Shown: positions 1-9,328, counted from the stretch's first letter. The stretch: 64,000 nt of DNA from JAJDAT01 sp964570665 (GCA_964570665.1 CAZMZH010000011.1:62001-126000); one strand, 5' to 3'. Notes: generated by a model not told the origin, from the letters alone. Made by a program: numbers and translations.

Positions 1-1
1 G

Positions 2-166
2 TTTACGGGGGAGGCGGTAAATTACGAAAAACGCATTTTACTGAAACTCCATAAACTCTACTTTGAATTCAATATCGGTTCTTCCGAGGTCAGCATAATC
101 TATGGTTTGTATATTACGAGGGGAATATGGTTACATTTGATAAAGAGTCTCAAGCGAGAATATTAA
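2..166 (+). CDS. possible 3' end of an upstream gene (partial)
   Basis: The frame starting at base 2 is open from the window edge to a TAA at 164-166 and encodes about 54 residues. They are basic and hydrophobic, with an ending (LYITRGIWLHLIKSL) that resembles the C-terminal tail of some family 2 glycosyltransferases. That resemblance is by eye only. It would overlap the next gene by about 40 bases, which is long. Frame 1 is also open, but only to base 54, so which frame is real cannot be settled here. Confidence 0.3.
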   Translation, partial: FTGEAVNYEKRILLKLHKLYFEFNIGSSEVSIIYGLYITRGIWLHLIKSLKREY

Positions 167-564
167 AAGTCGCCGCACAAAGACGAGATGGAGAAGAAAT
201 CGAGGAAATGGACGAAAGAATCGATTTTGTTATGGATATGCATCCGGAGTACGACGAATTATGGGAAATGGGTGAGTTGGCTTGTTATCCGCAAGAAGTG
301 GAAGGTAAAATCGTAAATCCATTTGTCCATACTGTATTACATGTGCGAGTTGACCGACAAATACTCATTGAAAGTCCTCCATTTGTTACTGAGACCCAAA
401 AAAGATTGGAAGAGGCTGGTATGGACCCGCATGAAGCTTTACATGCAATTATTCAAGAATATGCCAATGTCTATTTCGATAACTTTCGGAAGGATAGGGG
501 ATTTGACGAGCTGGCTTACTCCAAACTACTCAAAAACTTAAATTTCAAGAAAAACGAAGATTAA
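127..564 (+). CDS. DUF1841 family protein
   Basis: A 145-residue acidic cytosolic protein matching the DUF1841 pattern. It has a central NPFVHTVLHVRVDRQI stretch, then ESPPFV, then a HEALHAIIQEYANVYFDN helix near the C-terminus, in the order usual for the family. The function of DUF1841 is not known. The ATG at 127 follows a GAGGGGAAT ribosome site with good spacing. There is no signal peptide or membrane segment. It is followed directly by a strong terminator shared with the convergent sucD, so it ends its own transcription unit. Confidence 0.8.
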   Translation: MVTFDKESQARILKVAAQRRDGEEIEEMDERIDFVMDMHPEYDELWEMGELACYPQEVEGKIVNPFVHTVLHVRVDRQILIESPPFVTETQKRLEEAGMDPHEALHAIIQEYANVYFDNFRKDRGFDELAYSKLLKNLNFKKNED

Positions 565-582
565 TTTTCAATTAGAATAATG

Positions 583-638
583 AAAAAAACCCCTTATTCA
601 TAGCCACAAAGGCAGAATAAGGGGTTTTGTTTTTTTTG
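583..638. terminator. bidirectional intrinsic terminator
   Basis: A perfect 14-bp stem (586-599 with 615-628, core AACCCCTTATTC) closes a 15-base loop. It has an A-tract on the left and a T-tract on the right, so it can end transcription in both directions. It lies between the DUF1841 gene (+) and sucD (-). Confidence 0.9.
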
Positions 639-647
639 CCTAATTCT

Positions 648-1517
648 TTATAAACACTTAGCGATAGTTTTGCCGAGGTCCGCTGGACTTTTGCAAACCT
701 TGATACCGCATTTTTTCATCACCTTCATTTTACTTTCCGCAGTGCCTTGGCCACCCGAAATAATAGCGCCTGCATGACCCATACGTCGACCTGGAGGAGC
801 TGTTTGGCCAGCGATGAAACCTACCACAGGTTTGGTGACATGCTTTTTGATGTATTCCGCCGCTTCTTCTTCTGCGGAACCGCCAATTTCTCCAATCATA
901 CAAATGGCTTTGGTTCCTCTGTCTTTTTGGAAAAGTTTCAGTATATCAATATACCGTGATCCGATAATTGGGTCGCCGCCAATTCCTACACAGGTAGATT
1001 GGCCGATTCCTAAAGCGGTCAACTGCCCTACGGCTTCATAGGTCAATGTCCCGCTTCTAGAAATAATACCGACGTTGCCTTTTTTATGAATATGGGCGGG
1101 CATAATACCGATCTTGCATTTACCGGGCGAAATAACGCCTGGGCAATTAGGGCCAACCAATCTAGAACCTGAGTTTTGCAATCCACGATAAACAGTGACC
1201 ATATCGTGAACTGGAATTCCTTCGGCGATACAAATAATCAAATCAATTTCCGCATTAGCCGCTTCTAAAATGGCGTCTGCCGCAAACGCGGGCGGAACAA
1301 ATATCATTGTTGCGTTGGCTTTGGTTTTTTGAGCGGCTTCTTTTACCGTATTGAATACGGGAACATCGCCAATTACTGTTTGCCCGCCTTTGTTAGGGGT
1401 GACTCCCCCAACCAAGTTGGTGCCGTATTTCTTACATTGTTCGGCATGGAATAAACCTTCGCGTCCGGTGATTCCTTGGACGATCAATCTTGTGTTTTCG
1501 TCGACTAAAATGCTCAT
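648..1517 (-). CDS. sucD: succinyl-CoA ligase, alpha subunit
   Basis: This 289-residue protein is the CoA-binding, phosphohistidine-carrying subunit of succinyl-CoA synthetase, which interconverts succinyl-CoA and succinate with nucleotide triphosphate. The N-terminal CoA-binding Rossmann domain carries VQGITGREGLFH. The phosphorylated histidine lies in GRRMGHAGAIISGG near residue 250, and the NCPGVISPG loop is present. Length is normal. The start overlaps the sucC stop in an ATGA arrangement, so the two are translationally coupled. The enzyme can run in an oxidative or reductive TCA cycle; the sequence does not say which. Confidence 0.97.
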   Translation of the reverse strand: MSILVDENTRLIVQGITGREGLFHAEQCKKYGTNLVGGVTPNKGGQTVIGDVPVFNTVKEAAQKTKANATMIFVPPAFAADAILEAANAEIDLIICIAEGIPVHDMVTVYRGLQNSGSRLVGPNCPGVISPGKCKIGIMPAHIHKKGNVGIISRSGTLTYEAVGQLTALGIGQSTCVGIGGDPIIGSRYIDILKLFQKDRGTKAICMIGEIGGSAEEEAAEYIKKHVTKPVVGFIAGQTAPPGRRMGHAGAIISGGQGTAESKMKVMKKCGIKVCKSPADLGKTIAKCL

Positions 1518-2674
1518 TTGATTGCCTTTACCACCTTTCTTGCCGCGTCTTTCATTCCGTCTCCTACGACAAAATTTAGCCCGGATTCCTTAAGGATACG
1601 ATGCCCCTCTTCCATGTTTGTGCCTTCCATACGTATAACGATGGGGACGTTAACATCCAGTTTTCTGGACGCGTTGACTACGCCGTTCGCTAAAATATCG
1701 CAGCGAAGAATTCCGCCGAATATGTTAATGAATAGCGCTTTTACGTTAGGGTCTGCAAGTAATATCCGAAAAGCGTTTTCAATCATTTCTTCGTTTGCTC
1801 CGCCGCCAACGTCTAAAAAGTTGGCAGGTTCTCCACCCGAATGTTTGATGATGTCCATAGTAGCCATAGCGAGACCTGCGCCATTAACCATACAGCCAAT
1901 ATTTCCGTCTAGCTTAATGAAATTGAGATTGTATTTACCGGCTTCGACTTCCGTTGGGTCTTCTTCGTCGATATCTCGGTAATCTACCGTAGCGGGATGT
2001 CGTCCAAGCGCATTGTCGTCTATGTTGACTTTAGCGTCCAAAGCCAATACGCGGTGGTCGCGGGTGACTACCAATGGATTGATTTCGAGCATATCGCAGT
2101 CTTCAGCTTGGAAAGCCTTATAGAGATTGATTATAAATGGGATGGCCGGTTTCATAGCCTCTTTGCTCAACCCTAAAGCAAAGCAGATTTTACGAGCCAA
2201 ATAAGGTTGAACTCCTTCGATAGGATCGATGGGCTCTTTAATGATCTTTTCCGGAGTAGACTCGGCGATTTCTTCGATTTCCATTCCACCGGCCGCGCTG
2301 GCTATGATCAATGAACGGCTAATTTCTCGGTCAATGACAATACTCAAATAGAGTTCTTGAGCGATATCCATTCCTTCTTCAATCAATACCTTTTTGACTA
2401 ACATACCTTCGGGGCCGGTTTGTGGAGTGACTAAAGTCATTCCAATAATATTTCCAGCGTGAGTTTCGGCTTCTGCAGGACTTTTGGCTAATTTAACTCC
2501 GCCGCCTTTTCCTCGGCCTCCTGCGTGAATTTGAGCCTTAACAACGGTTACAACGGTTCCAACTTTTTTCGCGGCGGCCGCCGCTTTGGATTTGTTGTCG
2601 ACCAAAATGCCGTTTGGAACGGGCACGTTGTATTTACTAAGTAATTCTTTTGCCTGGTATTCGTGAATTTTCAT
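1514..2674 (-). CDS. sucC: succinyl-CoA ligase, beta subunit
   Basis: A 386-residue ATP-grasp subunit that binds nucleotide and succinate and pairs with SucD. Visible landmarks are the N-terminal MKIHEYQAKELL, the glycine-rich GGRGKGGGVKLA loop, EINPLVVT, and NIFGGILRCD in the C-terminal domain. ATP or GTP specificity cannot be assigned safely. The ATG is preceded by CCAGGAAAA. It is the first gene of a two-gene unit with sucD. Confidence 0.97.
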   Translation of the reverse strand: MKIHEYQAKELLSKYNVPVPNGILVDNKSKAAAAAKKVGTVVTVVKAQIHAGGRGKGGGVKLAKSPAEAETHAGNIIGMTLVTPQTGPEGMLVKKVLIEEGMDIAQELYLSIVIDREISRSLIIASAAGGMEIEEIAESTPEKIIKEPIDPIEGVQPYLARKICFALGLSKEAMKPAIPFIINLYKAFQAEDCDMLEINPLVVTRDHRVLALDAKVNIDDNALGRHPATVDYRDIDEEDPTEVEAGKYNLNFIKLDGNIGCMVNGAGLAMATMDIIKHSGGEPANFLDVGGGANEEMIENAFRILLADPNVKALFINIFGGILRCDILANGVVNASRKLDVNVPIVIRMEGTNMEEGHRILKESGLNFVVGDGMKDAARKVVKAIK

Positions 2675-3078
2675 GTTTTTCCTGGCGGTTGGTTTGCTGG
2701 AATCTTCAGATGGTAAAAACGCCGAAAAAATTCCTTATGTAAGTAAAAGAATCGGCTTCTGAATTCTTTAATTTAACGATTCTAAAGAGGACTTCCAGAT
2801 GGGTTCAAATTTAAGAAAATTGCTGTTTTTTATCACATGTTTAGCTTTATGTCAAAGGAAGTAACGGGTTTTACAACTCGAATAAAATAAAAGGAGTTTG
2901 TTAAATATAGAGAAGCGGTTAGTAAAGAAATATGAGGTGTATTTCTAATGGAAGAGGAAAAGAGGATTCTTTAATTATATTTAAGGCGGAAATATAATAA
3001 TTGAAGTGTTTAAATGTAAAAACTGAAGGGGGTTTGAATAGTTTGTATCTAATTTACAATGTAGATCGTGGATTTATC
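2675..3078. other. intergenic region with one possible micro-ORF
   Basis: About 400 bases between sucC and fliS. It should hold the sucC promoter and the end of the fliS transcript, but no clear terminator was found. On the + strand, 2799-2864 encodes a 21-residue peptide beginning MGSNLRKLLFFITCLALC, with AGAGG about ten bases upstream. It looks like a bare signal or lipoprotein leader and may be real, a gene remnant or chance. Confidence 0.4.
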
Positions 3079-3516
3079 TTAACATTTTGATGCAATCCTT
3101 TTTAACGCTTGTTCTGGAGGAGTGGGTTCTTCGACTTTTTGTTTATTGATAACCTCGGTCCAAGCTCCAAGAAGAGTTTTCAAAACTGCCAAAACTGCTT
3201 TTAATATTTTTGGATCAGACTTAATATTAGCCAAGGTGAGTTGGCTGAGTATATATTGGTAAAGTCTTTCGAGTCGCGTAGATATATCTCCACCTTTTTC
3301 CATATCCAATGCTAGAGATAACTCATTAATAATGTCATGGGTTTTACGTATATGTAATCCCTTACCAGATATATCATCATTTTCTATGCAATCGACAGCA
3401 ATAGACGTGTTTTTGATGGCTCCTTCGTACATCATTAGAATGAGCTGACCTTGGCTTGAGGTGGAAATATCATCCTGCTGGTATTGTCGATAATGTCTAG
3501 CTGCTCCCGAAATCAT
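3079..3516 (-). CDS. fliS: flagellar export chaperone FliS
   Basis: A 145-residue helical protein of the FliS family, the cytosolic chaperone that binds the flagellin C-terminus and keeps it unassembled before export. It shows the typical start (YRQYQQDDISTSSQGQLILMMYEGAI), the central ALDMEKGGDISTRLERLYQYI segment and a helical C-terminus. AGGAG lies eight bases before the ATG, within the tail of fliD, so it is translated from the fliD message 12 bases behind it. No flagellin gene lies in the window. Confidence 0.93.
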   Translation of the reverse strand: MISGAARHYRQYQQDDISTSSQGQLILMMYEGAIKNTSIAVDCIENDDISGKGLHIRKTHDIINELSLALDMEKGGDISTRLERLYQYILSQLTLANIKSDPKILKAVLAVLKTLLGAWTEVINKQKVEEPTPPEQALKRIASKC

Positions 3517-3528
3517 TCCCTTTGCTCC

Positions 3529-5151
3529 TTATCTTGGTTCAAATGCGCTTTGAATTCCCGCTAAAGCGCCATTAAAAGCGTCTCTTTGCGAGTTCAGTCG
3601 TCCAATTACAACTTCCAGGTTAGAAAACCGGGCTTTCAGATTTTCTTCAAATAGTTCGATTCTTCCTTCTTGATCTGTAATAGTTTCGTCAAAATCACTT
3701 ATGGTATTCGTGACCGTATCAATTTCCGCCACTAAAGGGCCGTTACGAGAAGAATCTGTTAGATTGGCCAGTTCGCGATTTAGAGTTTCGGCAGTTCCTG
3801 CGGCGAAAGTAATGGTTCCATAGTCTCCGTCAGTCAAAGAGGATATTCGAAAATTCAGTCCTTCGGAGTCGGTGCCTTCTGCTCCGGCAAAGAAAGTTCC
3901 CGAACCGGTAGCGTTCACATAATTGTTCGCTCCCGTATTACTTAATTGTGGGACACCATTTAATACTCTTAAATCATAAGTACCTGCGACAGTATCGTCC
4001 GTGGCTCCAACAAAAGTAACGTTGGAATTTGTTGTGAAACCTTGACTTGAAAATAACTGAGAAACATTACCTATGTCTTGATTCAAAGCGTTGGCAAATT
4101 CCGCTTCGTCCAGTAAAAGAAGACCGGTATCTTCAGTGGTAATTCCAACTTGAGATAAATATTGAAAGTCGCCAGTTACGCCGTCAATGGCGCTACTAAT
4201 AACATTTCTTAATGTAGATTGAAGGTTTTGTGTTGTGAAGTTACCAAACAAGGTTCCGGTGAAATTAGTGTCGGGATCAAAAAATAATTCGGAATTTAAG
4301 AAGGCCATAAGATCGTTATAACCTTCAATAAACGTACTGACTTTGTCCGTTATTGTTTGGGTGTCCGTTTGTAAGGTAATGATTCCCGAACCTGCGGACT
4401 GGAGATTTAAAGTAGCCCCATTAATAACATCGGTTACCGTATTAGAAGATTTTTCTACCTGTACGCCGTCTACCGTTATTACCGCATCTTGTGCGGTTTG
4501 AGTTTCTGTGAAACTTAAGGCATCAACAAGCCCTCCACCGATTACCGAATGGAACAACGTTGCGGAAATATTATTTTCCGCTCCGGTTTTGGTTCCAGAT
4601 ACTACTAATCGAAGTGGGCTATTACTATCGCCATCATTTAAAAAAGTAGCATTGGCGGCTACGCCAGAGTTATTGATCGCTAATCGGAGGCCATCTACGG
4701 TATTATTGGTTTCATTGATTTCTATTAATGTAGTTTCGCTACCGACCGATATTTCAAAAACTCCTTGTGCAATATCGTCGTTGAGAGAGCCAAAGCCCTG
4801 AGAAATCAATTTCCCTTCCTGAGCTAATTGATTAACCGTAAACGAGAAAGTGCCAGAAGAGGCTGTTGAGGTAGTGGTTACTTCGACGACCGAATTGGTA
4901 GAAGATGCGGAATTATTTGAAAAAGCGCCTGCTATTGATAGAAATTCGCTTTCCGTATTGATATCGCCTACTTGACTTTTAAAAGTCAACAAACGAGATT
5001 TCAAATCTTCAAATGAAGCCAGCTTTTCAATTTCAAGATCTCGTTTAGCAATGGTTACATCAATGGGGCGTCTATTCAGCGCCACCAAACCATCAATAAT
5101 TGCCGCTGTATCTAATCCGGAATTTAATCCATTTATCGCTGCTTCTGCCAT
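3529..5151 (-). CDS. fliD: flagellar filament cap protein FliD (HAP2)
   Basis: This 540-residue protein caps the growing flagellar filament and directs flagellin insertion. The N-terminal region (about 1-110) has the family's conserved start INGLNSGLDTAAIIDGLVALNRRPID and a coiled-coil helix. A Ser/Thr-rich middle follows, and a C-terminal coiled coil (about 470-540) has FEENLKARFSNLEVVIGRLN. There is no signal peptide, as expected for export by the flagellar apparatus. It forms a unit with fliS. No sigma-28 or sigma-54 promoter was recognised upstream. Confidence 0.93.
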   Translation of the reverse strand: MAEAAINGLNSGLDTAAIIDGLVALNRRPIDVTIAKRDLEIEKLASFEDLKSRLLTFKSQVGDINTESEFLSIAGAFSNNSASSTNSVVEVTTTSTASSGTFSFTVNQLAQEGKLISQGFGSLNDDIAQGVFEISVGSETTLIEINETNNTVDGLRLAINNSGVAANATFLNDGDSNSPLRLVVSGTKTGAENNISATLFHSVIGGGLVDALSFTETQTAQDAVITVDGVQVEKSSNTVTDVINGATLNLQSAGSGIITLQTDTQTITDKVSTFIEGYNDLMAFLNSELFFDPDTNFTGTLFGNFTTQNLQSTLRNVISSAIDGVTGDFQYLSQVGITTEDTGLLLLDEAEFANALNQDIGNVSQLFSSQGFTTNSNVTFVGATDDTVAGTYDLRVLNGVPQLSNTGANNYVNATGSGTFFAGAEGTDSEGLNFRISSLTDGDYGTITFAAGTAETLNRELANLTDSSRNGPLVAEIDTVTNTISDFDETITDQEGRIELFEENLKARFSNLEVVIGRLNSQRDAFNGALAGIQSAFEPR

Positions 5152-5694
5152 ACCGTTCCCTCAATTTTGCGCCGATTGAATAAGTACAAATTGCTCTCTA
5201 AATACCCTATCGACTCATGAAAATAGTAACTTTAGTTTTTTAATTTATATATTTGTATTGGAATTGATCGGAAAATATTTCCTATTTCAAATGCTTAATT
5301 TTAGTTTTATTTTTATACTTATATTTTAAAACTAGTTTATTTATAAAGGTTTATGCATTCTTAAAAAAAACGGACTTGTGACTCGCTTGTACCCAAAAAC
5401 TTAGAATGCAAATACAAAACCAAAATGGTTTATAGAGTTGTGTGTTTTTAAAGATTTTGGTTTGTTGGGTTTTTATTCCATAGATAAAAGGTAATGGAAG
5501 TTTTGAAAATTTTTCAATGAATCCATTTGAGAGGCGAGGAAAACAGCTTTTTAGTATTCTTAAAAAGTATTAAAACTTTTTTGCGTGATATAGTTCTTCA
5601 AAAAGCTTTTATTCATAAGGCTTTATAAAACTTGTCGAAAAAATATCTAGAGTGGTGTATAAAGATATTTTTAAATTTATTTAATAAACGCGCT
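5152..5694. other. AT-rich divergent intergenic region
   Basis: About 540 bases between the divergent fliD and exonuclease-like genes. An inverted repeat (AAACCAAAAT at 5417-5426 with ATTTTGGTTT at 5454-5463) has a 27-base loop and is followed by a T-rich run. It could be a weak + strand terminator or a binding site. No convincing promoter or gene was found. Confidence 0.4.
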
Positions 5695-6318
5695 ATGTCA
5701 GAACAATTCGATTTATTTGCAGAGCCCGATTCGATAACCAAAAAAGAACCAGAAAAAAAGCCAAAGCCAGCAAAAAAAGAACCTAGAGTTGTGTATTTTG
5801 ATTTAGAGACCCAAAAAGGCTCTGATGATGTAGGAGGATGGGGAAATAGTCACCTCATGAAACTTTCTGTTGGAGTGGTTTGGGATAGTTTAGAGGAAAA
5901 ATATATTTCATATTGGGAAAAAGATGCGGAAAAATTGGTCGAAAAGTTAAAATCAGCGGACCTTGTTGTAGGGTTTAATGTCATTGGATTTGATTACTCC
6001 GTCCTTCAACCTTATTCAAAAGTAGACCTTAACGAAATTAATACTTTTGATATGCTGGTAGACGTTAAAAAACGTTTAGGGTTTCGTTTAAGTTTGAACC
6101 ACTTAGCTCAAGAAAGTTTTGGGGCTGAGAAAAGCGCAGATGGCTTATTGGCGCTTAAATGGTTTAAAGAGGGGAAAATGGACCTTATAGAGCAATATTG
6201 TATTAAAGATGTTGAAATTACCCGCGACCTATTTTTATTTGGCAAAGATAACGGTTACGTAAAATACAAAAGTAAAGGGAAAGGCGTTCAAGAGCTAAAA
6301 GTCGATTGGTCGGTTTGA
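5695..6318 (+). CDS. predicted 3'-5' exonuclease-like, RNase H-fold protein
   Basis: A 207-residue protein with the DEDD exonuclease pattern: VYFDLETQKG (acidic D-x-E motif) near residue 35, GFNVIGFDYSVLQPY in the middle, and YCIKDVEITRDLFLFG near the C-terminus. This matches the predicted PolB-like or helicase-associated RNase H-fold nucleases. An acidic and lysine-rich N-terminal 30 residues look disordered. The ATG at 5695 (MSEQFDLFAEP) is preferred. An in-frame TTG at 5632 would add 21 residues of unlikely sequence. The substrate, DNA or RNA, is unknown. Confidence 0.65.
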   Translation: MSEQFDLFAEPDSITKKEPEKKPKPAKKEPRVVYFDLETQKGSDDVGGWGNSHLMKLSVGVVWDSLEEKYISYWEKDAEKLVEKLKSADLVVGFNVIGFDYSVLQPYSKVDLNEINTFDMLVDVKKRLGFRLSLNHLAQESFGAEKSADGLLALKWFKEGKMDLIEQYCIKDVEITRDLFLFGKDNGYVKYKSKGKGVQELKVDWSV

Positions 6319-6362
6319 TTTTAGATTAGACACTTATTTTTAATAAGTGAAAGGATGAATTG

Positions 6363-6836
6363 ATGGATACCACTACTATAATGCGTTGGATGCAAACGAT
6401 TCCTTTTTTCTCTCCTTTTAATAAAGAGGAATTAGAATCATTAGCTTCGGATCAAAAATATTTTTATAAATATGCCGAAGGCGATAAAATTATCGAAGAA
6501 GGTCAATCGGATGTTTCGTTTCACATCCTATTGAAAGGCGCCGTCCGAATTTCAAAAACTGCGCAAGATAGAGAAGTTTTAATAAATAAACTTAAAGAAG
6601 GCGCAGTTTTTGGAGAATTGTCAATACTCAGAAAAGGAAAAAGAACTTCCACAGTCACTTCCGAAACTATGAGTATTACGATGGCAATTAAACCTAAGCA
6701 TATGGACGATTGGAATGTTCATTTGCAAAATAAATTTAGAAATCAATTGCTTAAGGTTGTTCTTAAACGATTTGAAGTTGTCGATAATAAGCACGTCGAG
6801 GCGCTTTGCAAATTACCTCCCGAAGACAACGAATAA
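6363..6836 (+). CDS. cyclic nucleotide-binding domain protein (copy A)
   Basis: A 157-residue cytosolic protein made almost entirely of one cNMP-binding domain (Crp/Fnr-type beta roll). The phosphate-binding cassette reads FGELSILRKGKRTST, with the Gly-Glu and Arg expected for ligand contact. No DNA-binding domain follows; the C-terminal helix (FRNQLLKVVLKRFEVV) ends the protein. It is therefore more likely a sensor or adaptor than a transcription factor. The ATG follows AAAGGA. It is a close paralogue of the next gene. Whether it binds cAMP, cGMP, c-di-GMP or nothing is unknown. Confidence 0.8.
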   Translation: MDTTTIMRWMQTIPFFSPFNKEELESLASDQKYFYKYAEGDKIIEEGQSDVSFHILLKGAVRISKTAQDREVLINKLKEGAVFGELSILRKGKRTSTVTSETMSITMAIKPKHMDDWNVHLQNKFRNQLLKVVLKRFEVVDNKHVEALCKLPPEDNE

Positions 6837-7094
6837 AGAAATCCTACCTTTCTCTAAAACTCATTGAGAAGATTCAAAATCGAACTGCGGATAATAAAGT
6901 TTTTCCTTACGAAACAAAAAAAGTTACAATTGAAGCTTCTAAATACTATTGTTCGGGTAGGCTAAGGAGTTTTAAATTGTCCAACAAAAATTCTTATAAA
7001 TAAGAGGTTTGTCATTAAGGATGCAATAGCGGTTAATACAACGGGCGTCCTTTAAGGAAGTTCATTAGATCCATTGTTTAATTAGGAGATGACT

Positions 7095-7556
7095 ATGGAT
7101 ACTGCAAATATTGTTAGATGGTTGGAAGGGGTTCCTTTCTTCGCAAATTTTAAACCAAAAGAATTAGAAGATCTTGCTTCTAGGCAAAGTCTTTTTTTTA
7201 AATTTGAAGAAAACCAACGGATAATTGAAGAAGGAGATACCGATCAAGCTCTTTATATCATCTTAAGAGGTTCGGTTTTGATAACTAAAACGATGCCAGA
7301 TAAAGAGGTCACGCTTACCAAATTGAACCAGGGAGCGGTTTTTGGAGAAATGTCATTACTTAGATTAGGAAAAAGAACATCTAACGCGGTGGCGGACACT
7401 TCAACTATTCTTATGGGAATAAAACTTGACACGCTAGAAGGAATGGATTTTAAATTACAAGTCAAATTTAAGGACCAACTCCTTAAGGTAGTTCTTAAAA
7501 GGTTTGAAACGGTCAATAACAAATATACAGAATTGTTGAATCGGTCGGGTTTATAA
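7095..7556 (+). CDS. cyclic nucleotide-binding domain protein (copy B)
   Basis: A 153-residue paralogue of the preceding gene, colinear over its whole length. Both start MDT..I.RW....PFF, share IIEEG and GAVFGE.S.LR.GKRTS, and end in LLKVVLKRFE.V.NK. The cNMP cassette residues are kept and no output domain is present. The ATG at 7095 is chosen because AGGAG (7084-7088) is correctly spaced for it and too close to the alternative ATG at 7089. The two copies lie 258 bases apart and look like a tandem duplication that has since diverged. Confidence 0.8.
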   Translation: MDTANIVRWLEGVPFFANFKPKELEDLASRQSLFFKFEENQRIIEEGDTDQALYIILRGSVLITKTMPDKEVTLTKLNQGAVFGEMSLLRLGKRTSNAVADTSTILMGIKLDTLEGMDFKLQVKFKDQLLKVVLKRFETVNNKYTELLNRSGL

Positions 7557-7633
7557 TTAAAAGTTGATTGGTAAGACGAAGCGCGTATTCGAATAAACCT
7601 ATTCAACAAGAATCGTTTGCTTTTCGAAAGTAT

Positions 7634-9328
7634 CTAAAGTTTAGCGGAATCGGGAAAATCTATTGTTAAGCGATTGGATGGAATCGCGAATTCATTTTCG
7701 TTGCAAATACGTACCAATGCTGAATTAATCTCACCCTTAAAAAGAAAATAATTATTTGCCAACCTACCATTCACTTTGACGTTGACCATAAGATTTAATG
7801 AACTAGCGTTTATTTCGCTAAATCTTACATTAACTTCGTGAAAGTCGGGAGGAACTTTTTCAAGGCGATCCTTAAACTGCTTTTGCATTTCAGTTTCGAA
7901 TAATTGCGGGATTTTGTTGGAAATTTTTGACTGAGAGTCGTGCCCCAATTCAAATTCGACTAGCAAATTAAAACCGGTCGATAAATTTATAGGTTTTAAG
8001 TTTAAAAACTCATGTGTTGGATAAAACTTTTTAGAACCGTCGCTTAAGACTACGACTTGTTCCATCGTTTGAGATAGAACCATTCCATATGTTTTATCTG
8101 ATAAAAATACCCAATTACCTTTTTGAGTTGGGAACCAATATTCGTCTTTTGCGACGGGACGAGAATATTCTTCGACTAAGTAAGATACTGGAATTGAAAT
8201 AGTTCCGTTTTCCAAATTGATGTTTTCTAAAGTTGTGTACATTCCAATTTCTTTCACTAGCCAAGGAATCCCATTCCAGATGATCCTTTCCCCTTCCTTA
8301 ACCGGCCCGAGATTCATTACCATTTTTAGTTCGTGGAAAAACTCGGGAATGATTTGCCGAGATGTCCAAAAGACCGCGAGTAAAATCAGGGAGACAACGC
8401 TTAAAAGGAGCCAATCGTTGCGTAAATATAAGACCAGCACGCTAGACGAAATACACGCCGCCATAGTTAGGAATCCATAGGCTGTTTTAACTGCTTTTCC
8501 AAACGGCGAACGTTGGTCCAGTAATTTCCCAATTCGGTTAAGAATCCACCATAGTCCTATAAAAGCTCCGAAAGCGAATAAAATGTTTTTTCCGCGCACG
8601 CTGAAAAAATTTCTTAAAAACTCTGAAGTTATATCGACAAGAGTTTTTTTGTCTCCTTCCAGTAGACTGAGTTCTTGATGCGCCGTTTCAAGTTCCAACT
8701 CCAAAATTTTGGCGTTGTATTTTATTTTTAAGTTTTTCAACCGTTCTTGAAATTCATTGAGTTGATTGGAATTGGTTAAGGTCAATGGACCTCGAACTTG
8801 GGCAATTTCATCTATAGTTTTATTGGCTTGTTCGGATACTTCAATTTTTCTTTCTAACTGTCGAATTTTTTCTTGTAATTGGTCTATCTTCCTTGGTTTT
8901 TCGGAAAGCCTATGAAGAATATTGATCAGAGGTTTGGTTAAATCTTGGAGTTTTAGTAACCAACTGTCTCTCGATTTGTTTTGAGATAATATATCTTGGT
9001 CGGAAAGCTGAGTGGAGCGAACCTCGAAGCTATTATTTAGGCGATCCAATTCAATTTGCAGTTGAGCAATTCGTTCCAATGTATCTCGAGTGGGAATGCT
9101 TTTATTTAATTTGTCTAAAGCCTCGTCGATAGCGGAGCTTTTTTGAATGATTTGAAATAATTCAGTTTGAACGATTTCTTTTTTTCGAGAAGCGAGATCA
9201 TGAATGGAATCGTCCGAGCCTTTTTCTTGGGCGTTAGCGGGAAGAGATAAAAAGGCAAATATAAATATAAGCAAGAAGTGGGAAACGATACAACTGAATT
9301 GGAATCTATTTAAAGAAAGATATTTCAT
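7634..9328 (-). CDS. MscS-like mechanosensitive channel family membrane protein
   Basis: 564 residues with a signal peptide (1-33, ending LPANA), a long coiled coil (about 40-235) that would be periplasmic, and three membrane helices (about 240-330). A small beta domain then carries VKEGERIIWNGIPWLVKEIGMYTT..ENGTISIPVSYL, which resembles the MscS beta domain. The C-terminal alpha/beta region is also MscS-like. The pore helix lacks the usual Gly/Ala-rich MscS pattern, so gating is uncertain. The layout recalls the larger KefA/MscK-type channels. It converges with cNMP protein B. Confidence 0.6.
   Translation of the reverse strand: MKYLSLNRFQFSCIVSHFLLIFIFAFLSLPANAQEKGSDDSIHDLASRKKEIVQTELFQIIQKSSAIDEALDKLNKSIPTRDTLERIAQLQIELDRLNNSFEVRSTQLSDQDILSQNKSRDSWLLKLQDLTKPLINILHRLSEKPRKIDQLQEKIRQLERKIEVSEQANKTIDEIAQVRGPLTLTNSNQLNEFQERLKNLKIKYNAKILELELETAHQELSLLEGDKKTLVDITSEFLRNFFSVRGKNILFAFGAFIGLWWILNRIGKLLDQRSPFGKAVKTAYGFLTMAACISSSVLVLYLRNDWLLLSVVSLILLAVFWTSRQIIPEFFHELKMVMNLGPVKEGERIIWNGIPWLVKEIGMYTTLENINLENGTISIPVSYLVEEYSRPVAKDEYWFPTQKGNWVFLSDKTYGMVLSQTMEQVVVLSDGSKKFYPTHEFLNLKPINLSTGFNLLVEFELGHDSQSKISNKIPQLFETEMQKQFKDRLEKVPPDFHEVNVRFSEINASSLNLMVNVKVNGRLANNYFLFKGEINSALVRICNENEFAIPSNRLTIDFPDSAKL

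Noticed and set aside
1..54. Open frame 1 from the window edge, ending HFTETP
   Set aside because: Only 17 codons are visible, and frame 2 is open for longer, so neither can be preferred firmly; frame 2 is listed at low confidence.
6806..7003. 65-residue frame between the two cNMP genes
   Set aside because: It starts from a TTG inside the upstream gene, has no ribosome site, and has a lysine-rich composition expected of AT-rich noncoding DNA.
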